A stretch of 64,000 bases of DNA from an uncultured Lachnospiraceae bacterium (GTDB lineage: Bacteria > Bacillota > Clostridia > Lachnospirales > Lachnospiraceae). Where the stretch lies: assembly GCA_949840915.1 (NCBI GenBank), contig CATKXY010000004.1, positions 62,001-126,000 of the forward strand, given 5' to 3'. The notes beneath the pieces were generated by a model. It saw nothing but the letters and a program-made list of their open reading frames with translations. It did no database searches and was not told the origin of the DNA. Shown here one piece after another: positions 17,815 to 29,300 of this stretch. Numbering within the stretch: position 1 is the stretch's first letter; the number at the start of each line of letters is the position of its first letter. A program made the translations under genes and the position numbers.

Positions 17815-18095
17815 TTAATCTTACCCTTTAATTTATCCATCGTATCCACAAATATCAGAATCTCCGCCACCACCTCATAGAGCTCCGGCGGTATCATCTC
17901 TCCAATCTCCAGCCGGGATAAGGTATCCGCCAGCTTGTCGTCCCTGTGGACGGGCACATCGCTCTCTTTGGCTCTCTCTATGATCCGCTCAGCCAGCGCT
18001 CCCCTGCCGCTGGCAATGACTTTCGGCGCATCCTCCGACGGATCATATTCCAGAGCAATCGCCTGCCTGATTTTATTTTTGTCCCTGTCTGCCAT
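17811..18095 (-). CDS. FlhB C-terminal-like protein (YlqH type)
   Basis: A 94-residue protein matching only the cytoplasmic C-terminal domain of the flagellar/type III export protein FlhB. It contains IALEYDPSEDAPKVIASGRG and HRDDKLADTLSRLEIGEMIPPELYEVVAEIL. It corresponds to YlqH, found downstream of rnhB and ylqG in Bacillus. It lacks the FlhB membrane region, and the self-cleaving NPTH motif is absent. It follows the FliK-like gene by 11 bases and overlaps yraN. No other flagellar gene is in the window, so its role is unclear. Confidence 0.88.
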   Translation of the reverse strand: MADRDKNKIRQAIALEYDPSEDAPKVIASGRGALAERIIERAKESDVPVHRDDKLADTLSRLEIGEMIPPELYEVVAEILIFVDTMDKLKGKIK

Positions 18096-18106
18096 ACCTC
18101 TCCAAT

Positions 18107-19918
18107 CTATGCCCGAACGTCAAACGCATACTGTGCCACAGGCTGACCGTGTTCCTTTGCCAAAAGCCCCTTCATACCGCTCTCAGGCTCATCCTGTCCG
18201 CCCCGGGTCTCCATCGCGATACTGCAGTCATATCCCCGCTTCTGCAGACGCTTTGTGAGCAGTTCCATATGTCCCTCCAGGAAATCCAGCATCTCGTCAT
18301 CCGCCACATAAAACCTGGTGTTTACATGCTCCGCCTGCATGGCCACATACACATCCACCGGTCCCAGATGTTCCATATCCAAATGTAACAGAGCGGTTAT
18401 ATTGCCTTCCTTTGCAGCCAGGCTGCGCTTATTGGTATAGACATAAAGATCTCCGTGGGCATCCCCCTGCTGCAGTCTCAACGGAAGCTGTACATAAGTG
18501 TACGCCTGATTGAGCTGTTGTAAAAAGTCCAGATTCTGACTCATATTACCCGCCGCCTTCCCTGCTGCGGAATGAGCCTGCCCGTTCTGCTCCAAAGCCT
18601 GTGTCAGTGTCTTCAACTGTCTGTTCAGTCTCGAATACAGCTCTTCCACTTTACCTGCATCCGCCACATCCTCCGGCTCAATGGTCCAGAGTCTGGCCAG
18701 TCCCTCCGAGAGCACTCGCTGAGCTCCCTTATGAGCCAGCAGTCCCTTCAAAAGCGGCTGATTGCCGTCCCGCAATGCCTGTTCCAGAACCGCCTGCAGA
18801 GCCTTTGCCTGCTCTGCAAGATCTCCTCCCTGGATTGCCTGGGCAAGCTGCTGCAGCACTCCGCCGTAGGATTGCTTCTCACCCACAGCATCCTGTACCA
18901 GTTTCAACAATTCGCCTGCGGTAAAGTCCCGGATTGACTCCTGAACCGGGACAGCCTCCTGCCCGACGGATTTTGCGGCCCCGGTACTCTCCTCCCCCGG
19001 AATAAGCTTTTGAACACCCTCCCCGCTCTCTGTCACGATATATTTTACTGCATTGGTCATAGCCTGCTGACGGCCCGTGCCTGACACCTGTGCCGTCTCC
19101 TCCGCAGTGTCCCCAGCCATGCCAGGTACAATATTCTCTGCCGTGGCTGTGCCGTTCTCTCCGCTTTGCACCTTCTGCCCGTTTTGCCCTTCCGGAGCCG
19201 CAGCCTCACTGCCGTCTCCCGACAATTCCCGGATCATCCCCAGAAGCTCCTGAAACATCCGTGCGGCTCCCTCGACATTGCCCTGTGTGACCATGGCCTC
19301 CATAGTCTCCGGGAGCGCGCCCAGAACCGTATGCATTCCCTCCACCAGCTGATGCGTCATATTTTTATAAGAACTGATCTGAGCAAGATTTTCCTCATTT
19401 ACCGGCAGCCCCAGCTTGTGCAGATCTACCACATCCGAGACGGGGGCTCCCGGAAACGCATTGACATCCCGGAACATCTGCTGCAGAGAATTCCTGTCCA
19501 CAGGAAGTCCCTCCTCCATCATCAGCCCTGTCATATACACTGTGCTCTGATTGATGGGCAGGGATGCCATCTCCAGCGCCTTCATTCCGTTTACCTGGCT
19601 GGCCGTGTTGGCAAAGAGCGGACTCAAAGTCAGCATCTGCCCGTTGTTTCTCACTTCGAAGGTCATCGTTTTGCCCAGCTCCAGATTCATGTTCCGGTCG
19701 ATCTTTGCCTCCAGGATCAGATCCTCCGACACCCTGATCTGAACCTGGCTGCCGTTTCGGGACACCACCTCGCCCTGCAGGGTCTGCCCCGGCGCCAGCG
19801 CCTGAATCTGACGTCCCACAAGTCCCGCATTCCCACGGCCTGGAACAGACTGTGTCTCCATCTTCTGTGTGCCCGTACTCTTTGGTTGTCCGCCCGATAG
19901 AATGTCCGACAGTATCAT
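18107..19918 (-). CDS. FliK-like protein (YlqG type), hook-length-control domain at C-terminus
   Basis: A 603-residue hydrophilic protein. The N-terminal 90 residues form an SH3-like OB part (LAPGQTLQGEVVSRNGSQVQIRV...). The middle (about 200-400) is low-complexity, rich in G, Q, A and E, and may measure length as in FliK. The C-terminal part (about 470-570; VQLPLRLQQGDAHGDLYVY, HLDMEHLGPVDVYVAM) resembles the Flg_hook domain. With the next gene it forms the ylqG-ylqH pair conserved beside rnhB. The ATG at 19918 follows AGAGG by eight bases; a TTG upstream overlaps rnhB. No secretion apparatus is nearby. Confidence 0.78.
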   Translation of the reverse strand: MILSDILSGGQPKSTGTQKMETQSVPGRGNAGLVGRQIQALAPGQTLQGEVVSRNGSQVQIRVSEDLILEAKIDRNMNLELGKTMTFEVRNNGQMLTLSPLFANTASQVNGMKALEMASLPINQSTVYMTGLMMEEGLPVDRNSLQQMFRDVNAFPGAPVSDVVDLHKLGLPVNEENLAQISSYKNMTHQLVEGMHTVLGALPETMEAMVTQGNVEGAARMFQELLGMIRELSGDGSEAAAPEGQNGQKVQSGENGTATAENIVPGMAGDTAEETAQVSGTGRQQAMTNAVKYIVTESGEGVQKLIPGEESTGAAKSVGQEAVPVQESIRDFTAGELLKLVQDAVGEKQSYGGVLQQLAQAIQGGDLAEQAKALQAVLEQALRDGNQPLLKGLLAHKGAQRVLSEGLARLWTIEPEDVADAGKVEELYSRLNRQLKTLTQALEQNGQAHSAAGKAAGNMSQNLDFLQQLNQAYTYVQLPLRLQQGDAHGDLYVYTNKRSLAAKEGNITALLHLDMEHLGPVDVYVAMQAEHVNTRFYVADDEMLDFLEGHMELLTKRLQKRGYDCSIAMETRGGQDEPESGMKGLLAKEHGQPVAQYAFDVRA

Positions 19919-19931
19919 GCTCCTCGCCTCT

Positions 19932-20687
19932 CTATACAAAATTTTTGATAAAGCTTCTCCTGTGGATGGGGGCAGGCCCGTACTTTTTTAACGCTTCGAT
20001 ATGGGCGCTGCTCCCATATCCCTTATTGCCCGCAAATCCATACTCCGGGAAGATCCCGTCATACTCCTCCATCATCCGGTCTCTGGTCACTTTGGCAATG
20101 ATGCTGGCCGCACCGATGGAGATACTCTTGGCGTCGCCCTTGACAATAGGCACCTGCGGTATGTCCACTCCCGGAATCCTGACGGCATCATTCAATAAAA
20201 TATCCGGGGCCGGGGAAAGTTTTCCTATGGCTTCCCTCATGGCCTCATAGGTAGCCTGCAGGATATTGATCTCATCAATGCGATCCGGCGAGGCATAGCC
20301 CACTGCCCAAGCCACCGCCTGCTGTGTGATCACAGTATAAAGCTCCTCTCTCTTTTTTTCGGAGAGCTGCTTGGAATCGTTTATATACAGAATGTCACAA
20401 TTTTTCGGCAGGATGACGGCGCCGGCCACCACGGGACCTGCCAGGGGCCCCCTGCCTGCTTCGTCGATACCGCAGATATAAGCATATTCCGCATATTCCC
20501 GCTCATACTGCTTTAAATTCTCGATGCGCTTCCTCTCCCTCTCGAGCGCCAAAAGCTGTTTTGCTGCCGACTGCACCAGCTTCTGAGCGCCTGCTCTCTT
20601 GTCGCTCTCATATCGTGCTATAAATGCAGGCAGCTCATCTTCACAAGCTGCCTGCAACTGATGTTTGATCTCCGTCAGACTGACCAT
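19932..20687 (-). CDS. rnhB: Ribonuclease HII
   Basis: Removes ribonucleotides and RNA primers from DNA. The 251-residue protein has an N-terminal extension (1-65) and the RNase HII core: GIDEAGRGPLAGPVVAGAV near 72-90 (catalytic D and E), NDSKQLSEKKRE, and a conserved D in VKGDAKSISIGAASIIAKVTRD. The C-terminal GYGSSAHIEALKKYGPAPIHRRSF motif also fits. It lies between lepB and the FliK-like gene in the standard Bacillus/Clostridium order rplS-rbgA-rnhB-ylqG-ylqH. Confidence 0.97.
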   Translation of the reverse strand: MVSLTEIKHQLQAACEDELPAFIARYESDKRAGAQKLVQSAAKQLLALERERKRIENLKQYEREYAEYAYICGIDEAGRGPLAGPVVAGAVILPKNCDILYINDSKQLSEKKREELYTVITQQAVAWAVGYASPDRIDEINILQATYEAMREAIGKLSPAPDILLNDAVRIPGVDIPQVPIVKGDAKSISIGAASIIAKVTRDRMMEEYDGIFPEYGFAGNKGYGSSAHIEALKKYGPAPIHRRSFIKNFV

Positions 20688-20706
20688 GGCCCATCCTCCC
20701 GTCTAG

Positions 20707-21258
20707 TCACTGATGCTTCAGAAAACTGAATTTATTGAGCGGCCAGATACGGACCCACGCTCTGCCCACGATATCGTCCCGGTGAATATTGCCTACGATC
20801 TCCGTGCGGCTGTCGCTGCTGTTATTGCGGTTATCCCCCATGACAAAGTATTCGTCCGCTCCTAATACCACCGGCTCCGCCGCCCTGCCCACAGTCTCCG
20901 CCTTGATCACTTCCCTGCCGTAGGACTCCTGCAGAATTTCTCCGTCAATATAAATATTTCCGGAAGAATCAATCTGAACCGTCTCGCCGGGCATCCCGAT
21001 AATTCGTTTTATGAAATAGGTATCCTCCTTGTACTGAAAGGGAAATACAATGATATCAAAACGCTCCGGCTCCCGAAACCGATAAGAAATCTTATCTACA
21101 AAGAGATTATCCCCGTTGGAAAGCGTAGTTTCCATGGACGAGCCTTCCACCTCTGTGCGCTGGACGACAAAAGTGACCAAAAGCCAGGTGGTCGCCAGCA
21201 CAAAGAGCAGATATAAACCTGTATTTAATAATTCTTTAAGTATCTTTTTTTTCTTCAT
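20707..21258 (-). CDS. lepB: Signal peptidase I (second copy, downstream of rbgA)
   Basis: Membrane-bound serine/lysine protease that removes signal peptides from exported proteins. The 183-residue protein has an N-terminal membrane segment (about 12-30). The catalytic serine is in VEGSSMETTL, the catalytic lysine in YFIKRIIGMPGE, and box E is GDNRNNSSDSR. It overlaps the 3' end of rbgA by about 23 bases. A second LepB lies upstream of rbgA (22192-22770); two copies may serve the abundant secreted proteins encoded nearby. The ATG at 21258 was preferred over the GTG before it. Confidence 0.95.
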   Translation of the reverse strand: MKKKKILKELLNTGLYLLFVLATTWLLVTFVVQRTEVEGSSMETTLSNGDNLFVDKISYRFREPERFDIIVFPFQYKEDTYFIKRIIGMPGETVQIDSSGNIYIDGEILQESYGREVIKAETVGRAAEPVVLGADEYFVMGDNRNNSSDSRTEIVGNIHRDDIVGRAWVRIWPLNKFSFLKHQ

Positions 21259-22138
21259 CACAATTTCCGCCTCTCTGTTCCAATGTCAATCGCCCCAGCC
21301 TGCCGCTGCGGAAGTCATCGATAAACAGTGCCGCTGCTCTGGACAGATCCGGCCCGCCTCCTCTGGCGATGCACTTTCTGCTCTCCGCAATATCCGCCAA
21401 AACCTTTGCCGCATCCTCCTGCGTCAGCTCGTTCTGCTGCGTTCGCGGGCATTCCTCCAGGCCGTAACGCCCGGTTAAAGCCTCGGGATAATACCGGCAG
21501 ATCACGCGGATCAGATCACAGGCAAGATCCTCCTGCACAATGATCTCATCGTTCATGGAGCCGATAAAGGCCAGACGCATCCCGACCTCCTGGTCCTCAA
21601 ATTTGGGCCAGAGAATACCCGGCGTATCCAGAAGCTCCAGATTTTTGTTCAGCCGTATCCACTGTTTGCCCTTGGTGACTCCCGGCTTATTGCCGGTCTT
21701 TGTACATGCTTTTCCCGCAAAGGAGTTAATAAAAGTGGACTTACCCACATTGGGGATTCCCACCACCATTGCCCGCACGGGACGGTTGACGATCCCCCGT
21801 CTCCTGTCCCGCTCCAGCTTCTCTCTGCAAGCCTCCTGCACCAATCCGTCCAACGCCTTCAATCCGGCGCCGGATCTTGAATTCACTTCCAGCACATGAG
21901 CTCCCTGCTCCTGAAAATACTGCACCCACTTCCTGTTCTGCGCCGGGTCTGCCAAGTCTGATTTATTCATGAGCACAATACGGGATTTGTTCTTTCCCAG
22001 CTCATTGATATCAGGATTCCGGCTGCTCAGCGGAATTCGCGCATCCACAAGCTCAATGATCAGATCCACAAGCTTGATATTTTCCTGCATCATACGGACT
22101 GCCTTGGTCATATGACCGGGATACCATTGATAATTCAT
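21236..22138 (-). CDS. rbgA: Ribosome biogenesis GTPase RbgA (YlqF)
   Basis: Circularly permuted GTPase for late 50S assembly. The 300-residue protein shows the permuted order: G4 motif NKSD near residue 60, then G1 GIPNVGKSTFIN near 120, then DTPG. It begins with the diagnostic YQWYPGHMTKA. The ATG at 22138 has GGAG five bases upstream; the ATG 15 bases earlier has none. It overlaps lepB downstream. The position after rplS matches Bacillus rplS-ylqF-rnhB, with a lepB on each side. Confidence 0.96.
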   Translation of the reverse strand: MNYQWYPGHMTKAVRMMQENIKLVDLIIELVDARIPLSSRNPDINELGKNKSRIVLMNKSDLADPAQNRKWVQYFQEQGAHVLEVNSRSGAGLKALDGLVQEACREKLERDRRRGIVNRPVRAMVVGIPNVGKSTFINSFAGKACTKTGNKPGVTKGKQWIRLNKNLELLDTPGILWPKFEDQEVGMRLAFIGSMNDEIIVQEDLACDLIRVICRYYPEALTGRYGLEECPRTQQNELTQEDAAKVLADIAESRKCIARGGGPDLSRAAALFIDDFRSGRLGRLTLEQRGGNCDEEKKDT

Positions 22139-22191
22139 ATTCACTCCATTCATCTTTGACGGACAGATTGTCCGTGCAGCCGGCCCGGCTT

Positions 22192-22770
22192 TTATTTGAT
22201 AAATCCCATCCCCGATTCCTGACAGGCAAGTTTAAACCACGCTCTTCCGATAATATCGGTATCCCGCACCTGTCCCACATTGGCTGAACGGCTGTCCTCA
22301 CTGTTGTTGACATTATCGCCCACACAGAAATACTCTCCCTTGTTCATAGTAAGCTGATTCTCTGCGATTCCCGCCTCCAGAATCTTCTCGCTCACCCAGG
22401 TACTACTCTCGCCGTTCACAAACAGAACGCCGTTCTCGATGACAACACTGTCCCCGGGGACTGCCACCACGCGCTTTACATAATAGTGTGCGTTCTCATT
22501 GCCGTTTGGCAGAAAAATAATTACGTCTCCTGCTTTGGGCGAAGAGAGTACATAGCCGAAGCGATCCACCAGGATCTCCTGGCCGTTATAGAGCGACGGT
22601 TCCATCGATACTCCCACCACATGAGTGGTCATGCCAAAGAAATACACTACCACTCCTGCTATAAAAACTGCCGCCAGTATGCCGAATATCCAGTTAAAGA
22701 TCTCCCGGAGAACGGCAGAGCTTATTTTCTTTTTCCGCTGATAAAAGCTCAGTCCTTTATGCCTTGCCAT
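22192..22770 (-). CDS. lepB: Signal peptidase I (first copy, downstream of rplS)
   Basis: A 192-residue type I signal peptidase. One membrane segment (about 22-45) precedes the catalytic serine in VVGVSMEPSL. The lysine is in YYVKRVVAVPGDSV, and the box E motif is GDNVNNSEDSR. The ATG at 22770 has GGAG eight bases upstream; the open frame extends further but without a start signal. It is only about 40% similar by eye to the second LepB in this operon, so the two are old paralogues rather than a recent duplication. Confidence 0.95.
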   Translation of the reverse strand: MARHKGLSFYQRKKKISSAVLREIFNWIFGILAAVFIAGVVVYFFGMTTHVVGVSMEPSLYNGQEILVDRFGYVLSSPKAGDVIIFLPNGNENAHYYVKRVVAVPGDSVVIENGVLFVNGESSTWVSEKILEAGIAENQLTMNKGEYFCVGDNVNNSEDSRSANVGQVRDTDIIGRAWFKLACQESGMGFIK

Positions 22771-22881
22771 ATTTATCACTCCGCATTTGTCATTCGCCCG
22801 CTTCATAATAGTATAACATATATGCTGCAAATAGAAAAGGGCAATTGCATCCTCTGCAATCGCCCTCATTCTCTGTGTTGA

Positions 22882-23229
22882 TCACTTTACCAGCTCTTTT
22901 ACCTTTGCCTTCTTACCCACACGGTCTCTCAGATAATTCAGTTTGGCGCGTCTCACCTTACCGCGTCTCACCACCTCGATTTTCTCCACATTGGGAGAGT
23001 GCAGGGGCCAGGTCTTCTCCACACCGATACCGTTGGAGGTCTTTCTGACCGTAAAGGTCTCTCTGTTGCTTCCGCCCTGTCTCTTCAGGACTACGCCCTC
23101 AAACACCTGAATTCTCTCGCGGTTACCCTCTTTGATCTTGCCGTAAACCTTAACGGTGTCGCCTACATGGAACTCATCCACGGTCTCCTTGAGCTGTTCA
23201 GCCTCAAGCTCTTTGATAATGTCACTCAT
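22882..23229 (-). CDS. rplS: 50S ribosomal protein L19
   Basis: Large-subunit protein at the 30S-50S interface. The 115-residue product has the normal length and the conserved [16 protein letters not shown] and [15 protein letters not shown] blocks, with the C-terminal [16 protein letters not shown]. It is normally transcribed behind trmD. Here a C39-like gene and a 6.9-kb surface-protein gene intervene, and rplS has its own strong promoter and leader. Confidence 0.98.
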   Translation of the reverse strand: MSDIIKELEAEQLKETVDEFHVGDTVKVYGKIKEGNRERIQVFEGVVLKRQGGSNRETFTVRKTSNGIGVEKTWPLHSPNVEKIEVVRRGKVRRAKLNYLRDRVGKKAKVKELVK

Positions 23230-23335
23230 AACGAGCCTCCTTCATAAAATGGATGTTCTTAATACTTTTCGTAACAGAGGACCATCTCGTTTTCACAACA
23301 AATGATATTTTAGCACAGTATATGAGCAAATGCAA
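23230..23335 (-). promoter_or_regulatory. rplS promoter and possible L19-type autoregulatory leader
   Basis: TTGCAT (23335-23330), a 17-base spacer and TAAAAT (23312-23307) begin five bases after the stop codon of the giant surface-protein gene. The roughly 70-base leader starts with AACGAGATGG, which can pair with CCAT and with CTCGTT just before the ATG. TCCTC in the leader could also cover the GGAGG. L19 leaders of this general kind are known in low-GC Gram-positives; this match is by eye. Confidence 0.6.
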
Positions 23336-23340
23336 GTATT

Positions 23341-26300
23341 TTAACGCTTTACTTTTACTTTGACTGTAACTTTCGCATCCTTGCCTACTCCGTCCCTGCC
23401 CATCAGCCGTACCGTCACAGGAATACTGTATGCCTTACCTGATGCGGTTGCACCCACGGCGTCCGCGTCCACAATGCGTATCGTCAGAGAAGCGCCCGAT
23501 CCGCTCACCGTGATATCCGTCCGGCCGTCCTTATTGCAGTCGATACCGCCGTATACACTGTCCACGGAATAATAGGAAGGCACCGCCAGGGAACATTTTC
23601 TGGTCAGATTCGCGTTGGCACCTGCATACATCGTCTGATTGTTATTCCGCACCGTAACCTTTGCGGCTGTCTGCTTCGGCTTAATCTTAAAGGTATTGCT
23701 GGTCACCGTGAAGGTCTCTCCATCCTCTCCCTCAAATAGATACTCCACGGCAAGCTTATAGGTCTGGCCTGCCTTGAGTTTGCAGAGGCCTCTGTCCGCT
23801 ATACCAATATAATAATGGTAACCCCATTTATTCGCATACTTGATATTACCGTAGTTCAGCCGGAAATAATCGCTGTATTCTCCCACCAGTCTGTAGCCGA
23901 CCACCGAATAGCCGTTTGCACGATTGCTGAATTTGGGATCCGCCAGCACATAATAGTTTTTCTTTTCCTCAGGTATGGAAGACACTCCGTATGTCAGATC
24001 CAGGGTTCCCTTCGGACTCACTTTTGCGGTGACAGGCTTATCCACCACCTTCACCGTAAGTGTCAGCGTGTTCAGCGCAGTCCTCTCGCCCGTCTCCGGG
24101 TTCTCACACACAGGCGTCAGCTTGAATTTGTAAGAGCCTGCCGGTATCTTATCCCCCATCATCTTTGCATCGCTCATGCTCACTGTAACAGTCCGGTTCT
24201 CAGCCGTTATGAGGAACAGGTCATTATCGAGCAGTTTCTTCGACGCGGCATTGGCCCCTTCAATAGTGATATCTTTATAAAGAATATGATATCCCATATT
24301 CTTCAGCCCCACGTTCACAGAAGCCGTACTCTTTGCCGCAGTGTTAAAGATGAGCTGACCGGAACTCAGATAGGCCTGCGGCTTGATCACCTTTATGGCA
24401 TGCACAGCCTGCAAGGGCTCTCTCCAGCGCAGGGAATCCAGCGTCATGGTAAGCTTTTTGATCCCGGTGCTGCCCAGGTAGCGATAATCCACATCTGTAT
24501 TTGACGGATACAGCTCCACCTCCTCGCTGTCCCAGGTCAGTTCATCATAATTCCGTCCCATTGAAGCCTCTTCATCGTAATACAGATATCTCTTATTGGT
24601 CTTATCATAAAATCTGAACCATCCCTGATTCTGTCCGATAGCCGGAGCTACATTGCTGCTGGCAGACATTGTAACCACATTGGGTTTCTTGTAGGTAACC
24701 TTTAATTTAAAGTTTTCAAAAGTATAGGTCTTGCGGTACCCTCGTATCTTCACGTTCAAAGTTCCCTGTGCCACGCCCGGATCATCCAACTTTCCGGCAG
24801 TCACTCTGAGTCCGGACTGCTGATTTGCCTGGATATAGGATACATATTTTCCCTTATCCAGATAATAGTATGATTCCATGGAAAAGCCATTGTTCACACC
24901 CTGTGACTGGTCCTCCCAAGTGACGCTTTCTACTAACCGGTTATCGCCTATGGCCAGGTTGATTCTTCCTGTGCTGTCCGTAAAGAATAGATTGGGCACT
25001 GTTCCCATCCTTGCAGATACGGCAGGAGCCTTATCCACCACTGATACTTTCAGGGGATAGGAGTATTCCGTTCCACTATCGGTTGTCACCAGAAGCTTAC
25101 ATTCATAATTTCCCGTGCCAATCTGTGCGGCGGCGGGTTTGATAAGATAATCATAATTATTACTGGGCTCTACCTGCAGCAGCGCACTGTTCTGCCCGTT
25201 CTCATCACAGATCCTTACGTTGCCGATAGCTTCACCGTATACCGGAACAATCTCCACCGTTCCCGCAGCTGCGGCATATGATCTTCCGTAAGAATCTTCG
25301 TAATCATAAGCAATATTCACAGTGGCCTTCGCGGTATTCACTCTGGGTCTGTGATTGCGCACCTCCAGGTTCACCGACACGGAAAATCCCCGTGCATCCT
25401 TTGCCGTAGCCGTCAGTACCGTATGCCCTTCTCCCTTCACGGAGATCTTGGCAGTATGACTGTCCTGCTTGGATGCAGCCGCGATGGTTGCTACCGACTT
25501 ATCCGATGACTTCCACACAAGCACGGTGTCTGTTTCCTGACCGTCCCGGCCTTTCACTTTGGCTTCCAGAACAAAATCCTTCTTGTCATCCACAGAATTG
25601 AAGACGATCGTTCCTGTCTGGTCTATCGTCACGCCCTGGCCGCTGCTTTCAGCCACCGAAATCTGAATATCAGCAGCCTGCTTCTGTGCCATGACCTTGA
25701 TCTTATAACTTGTCTGAGCAAGTACTTTTTGGGTGCTCTTATCCTTGATCACCGGTTTCAGCGTATAACTGCCCGCCTTGCCCGATGTGATATCAAAACA
25801 TCCGGTATCTTCGTTTTTGGTTATGTTAAGCCCGGAAACTTCCGGTATCTCTACCACATAGCTGTCTGCGGACACCGCGCCCTGGGAGACCGGCCGTACT
25901 CTGAGCGACAGGGTATCCGCCGCACCGGCCTGATCCGATACCTCAAGCACTCCTTTATGACTGATCCCTGCAGTCTCCTCTCTCACAGACAGGCCCGTAA
26001 TCCTGCCGATATAAACACGAAGTCTGTCCTCACAGGGATAACGGCCTTCCGTACCGCTCTTCTGGTCCCGATACACCGCCTCAAACTCATATCGGTTATC
26101 TGTATACACGCCGTTTGTCACCAAGGGAGTGTCGGGATACTTCCAGGACCATCCCTCGCCCCATGTATCCGGGAAGGACACATCGCCAATTTTCACCGCT
26201 GTGTTGGCCAGCGCATAAATACTCTCTGTATCGCGGACCGGAAGCTCCCGAATGTGCAGCGTGAGCGTTACGGTCTCCTGAATATAAGGGCTGCCCTGCA

Positions 26301-29300
26301 GCGTCTGGAATTTGTTGGGCGTTACGGTCAGGATCACATCCCCCGCCTTCACAGGAGTAACAACGCCGTACTCGCTCACTGTGGCCACATTCTCGTCAGA
26401 AACCCTCCATGTAAAATCCAGGGGATCAAACGGCTGAACAGGACTGATCTCCCCTATCGCAGTATAGTCGGTCGCCGGAACACAAGCCAGAATATAGCTG
26501 TCTGGCGTCTCTCCCGCAACGGCAGGATAAGCACTGTTGCCAGAGGTAAATCCGGTAATGCCAAACCCCTTTCCGGCAGCCGTGACCGTGAGCGGGAAGG
26601 ATGCCTTCACAAGATCCTTTTGCATCTGTAATCTCACAGTGCCCACCGTATGTGTCTGCAGTCTGCCGGCCGCACTGTCCCATGTGACGATCCCGGACCT
26701 GTCAAAGGTCACTTCAGCGTCGGGTACTAATGTGAGCAAACCGTCCTCATTCTGCTCATAGAGACCAAGTCCGTCCACATATCCGCCTTTATAGACGCTT
26801 CCGCGGCTATAGTAATAATAGATGTCAGGATCAGCCCCGGCCTGTGCCGCATAACCGATGACATAATTTTTCACCGTCACGTCACAGGATGCGGTAACGG
26901 TCTCGTCATAAGCAGATCTGACAGTAATCTTCGCCTCGCCGGCACCCGTGGCATACACCACGCCGTTTCGTACCGTTGCAGCCTCGGGATTGCTGCTCTC
27001 CCAGACAAAGTCTGCAGCGGCCGTCCCCGGCTCCGTATTTACCTTCAATGTGATCTTATTATAACCCTCATATGCAGTTCCGTTGGTATTCGCAATATTT
27101 AAACCGATCTTATCCTGAATGAGGCTGATGGATGTGGGAGCCTGCGCAGCCTTTGTAGTAAACTTGTAGTCGCAGGGAAGCTCCGCAATCGTCACTTTTC
27201 TATCATTCTCCATCACGCTTACAAGCGCCTTGGTGATCGTATACTCCGTGCCGCCCAACAGACCGGTAAACGTGACATCCCCCGTATATCCGGAGCTTCT
27301 CTTTAAGATAATCTCCGCTGCATCTGCATCCGGGCCGTTGTTCAGCTCCAGCGCCACTTCCAGTCTCTCATCCGCCTCGCTGCCCTTTGCACTGACAGTC
27401 ACCACCGCTTTGTTATGTGCCAGCTTACTCTCATCGGCAGCAAAGCTCAAAGTATATTCAGCTTTCCTGGTGGTAAATTCTCCGGCCGCCCTTCTGCTGT
27501 CCTCAGTCACATCCTCAGGACTATGGCAGGAACTATTACTGGCGACAACGATCACATACTCATATCCCGTCCCCGGCTTCAGCCCATTGATGGTTTTTGC
27601 ATATTCACAGGAGACCTGGCTGACATACTGATAAGGCACCTGGCTCCAGTCCTCTGAGCCCTTCTCTCTGTAAAAGAGATTGATATAAGAGGGCATCTTA
27701 AACTCGTTTCCGCTGAACATGGCACCGATCTGCGCTGTGGTATATCCGGCGGACACGCCGGCCTTGGACAGACTGCGTTTATCCTCCGGTGTGGCAAACT
27801 CACCTGTAAGCACCTTCACCAGCTCCGACATCGACGAGCTATAGTACGGGGCAAACCCTATCTGGTATTCATAGGTGGTATTGTCTTTCAGCTCCGTTCC
27901 ATTGTACTGGGTGATCCCATAGCTTCCCATGTGCCCCGATGTACCCGTATAGCTGTGATCATAGCCTGCCTTCTCCCACTGGCTGCCCTCGCTCTTCTCA
28001 CGGATATAACAGGATATATAGCCATAGCTTTCAGCGGGAAGGATACCGGAAAGCGCATAATTCAGTGTTGCCGAATGCAGACTGGCATCCACTCTGGTAA
28101 CTGTGATGGCCCGCTCATCGCCCGGCGTGGTGAATGTTCCCGAAAAATACTCCGCACTTGTACTATAACCCATACTGCTGTCCCGCAGTGAGAATTCATA
28201 AGTCGTCCCGGCCTCCAGATCAACAAAGCTGATAGTAGCGCTGAAACTGTTCTGGCTGGACAGAGACATCGAACTGCCGGTCTGCCGAAAAGCGCCTGCG
28301 CCCGCCTTTCTGATCCATCCGTACAGATACAGGGAGCGATTGTTCTCTGACAAATTGACTGCATCCGACTCTGCCAGGCTCACTTTGAGCCGTTTGGAAT
28401 TATAGGCGGTATCTTCCTGATCCTCCACTGTAAACTCTGCCTTGGGGGTATGTATGGTCTCATATACTGTGTACAGAGCCGCGCCATAAGTACCTGCGCT
28501 GGCCGTCCTTCCAAGTATCCACTTCAACTCATAATCCGTGTCAGGCAGCAGCACACGGTTCGATGCGGTTTTGATCTGGACCTGGTAATCGTTCTCCGCA
28601 TTCATAACCACGGAAGTTATCTGCTTATAACTGTCTGTGTCAAAATAATACAGACTCAGATAATAGTCGTCGGACAGAGCCTCCGCTCCTTCCGTGCTCT
28701 CCGCCTTCCAGGTGCGGACAATATCAAAGGCGTTGACTTCCCCTTCACCCACTGCCGCAAGCTTTACCTCCGGAGCACCAAAAGTCTGGGTCAGTTCCTT
28801 CATGATTCCGCCTGCAAAGAGCACATAATGGTAAGTGGCGCCATACTCCAGCTGCGACAGAAAAATCATCTGCGACGTACTGCCGAGGGTTATACTCTGC
28901 GTCTTGTAGGCATCCATGTCACCCTCGCGTCTATAGTATAACCGCGCTTTTATCGATGTGCCGGTTGTATTCTTTTTTGCCACCGTACACTCAATGGTTT
29001 TGGGGTCACCTTCGCGCTGTCCTACAACAAATTCAATATCATCCGCAGAGCAGAGTGCAGAAGGAGTAGTGATCTTACGGGTCGTCTTCCCGTAGATGAT
29101 ATTATCCAGCTCCACCCACATGGTAACTTCATACTCGGTCTCCGCTAATAATCCTTCATCCAGAGTGCCGCTGGCAGAGAAGCTCTTCGTACCGTCCTCC
29201 GCCACCGTCACATTGTCTCCGTAAAAGTACGTCCAGCGCCGCAACTCCTTCTTCTCGCCCAGCGCATTGGTGTAGTCGCAATGCAATACGGCTGATGTGG

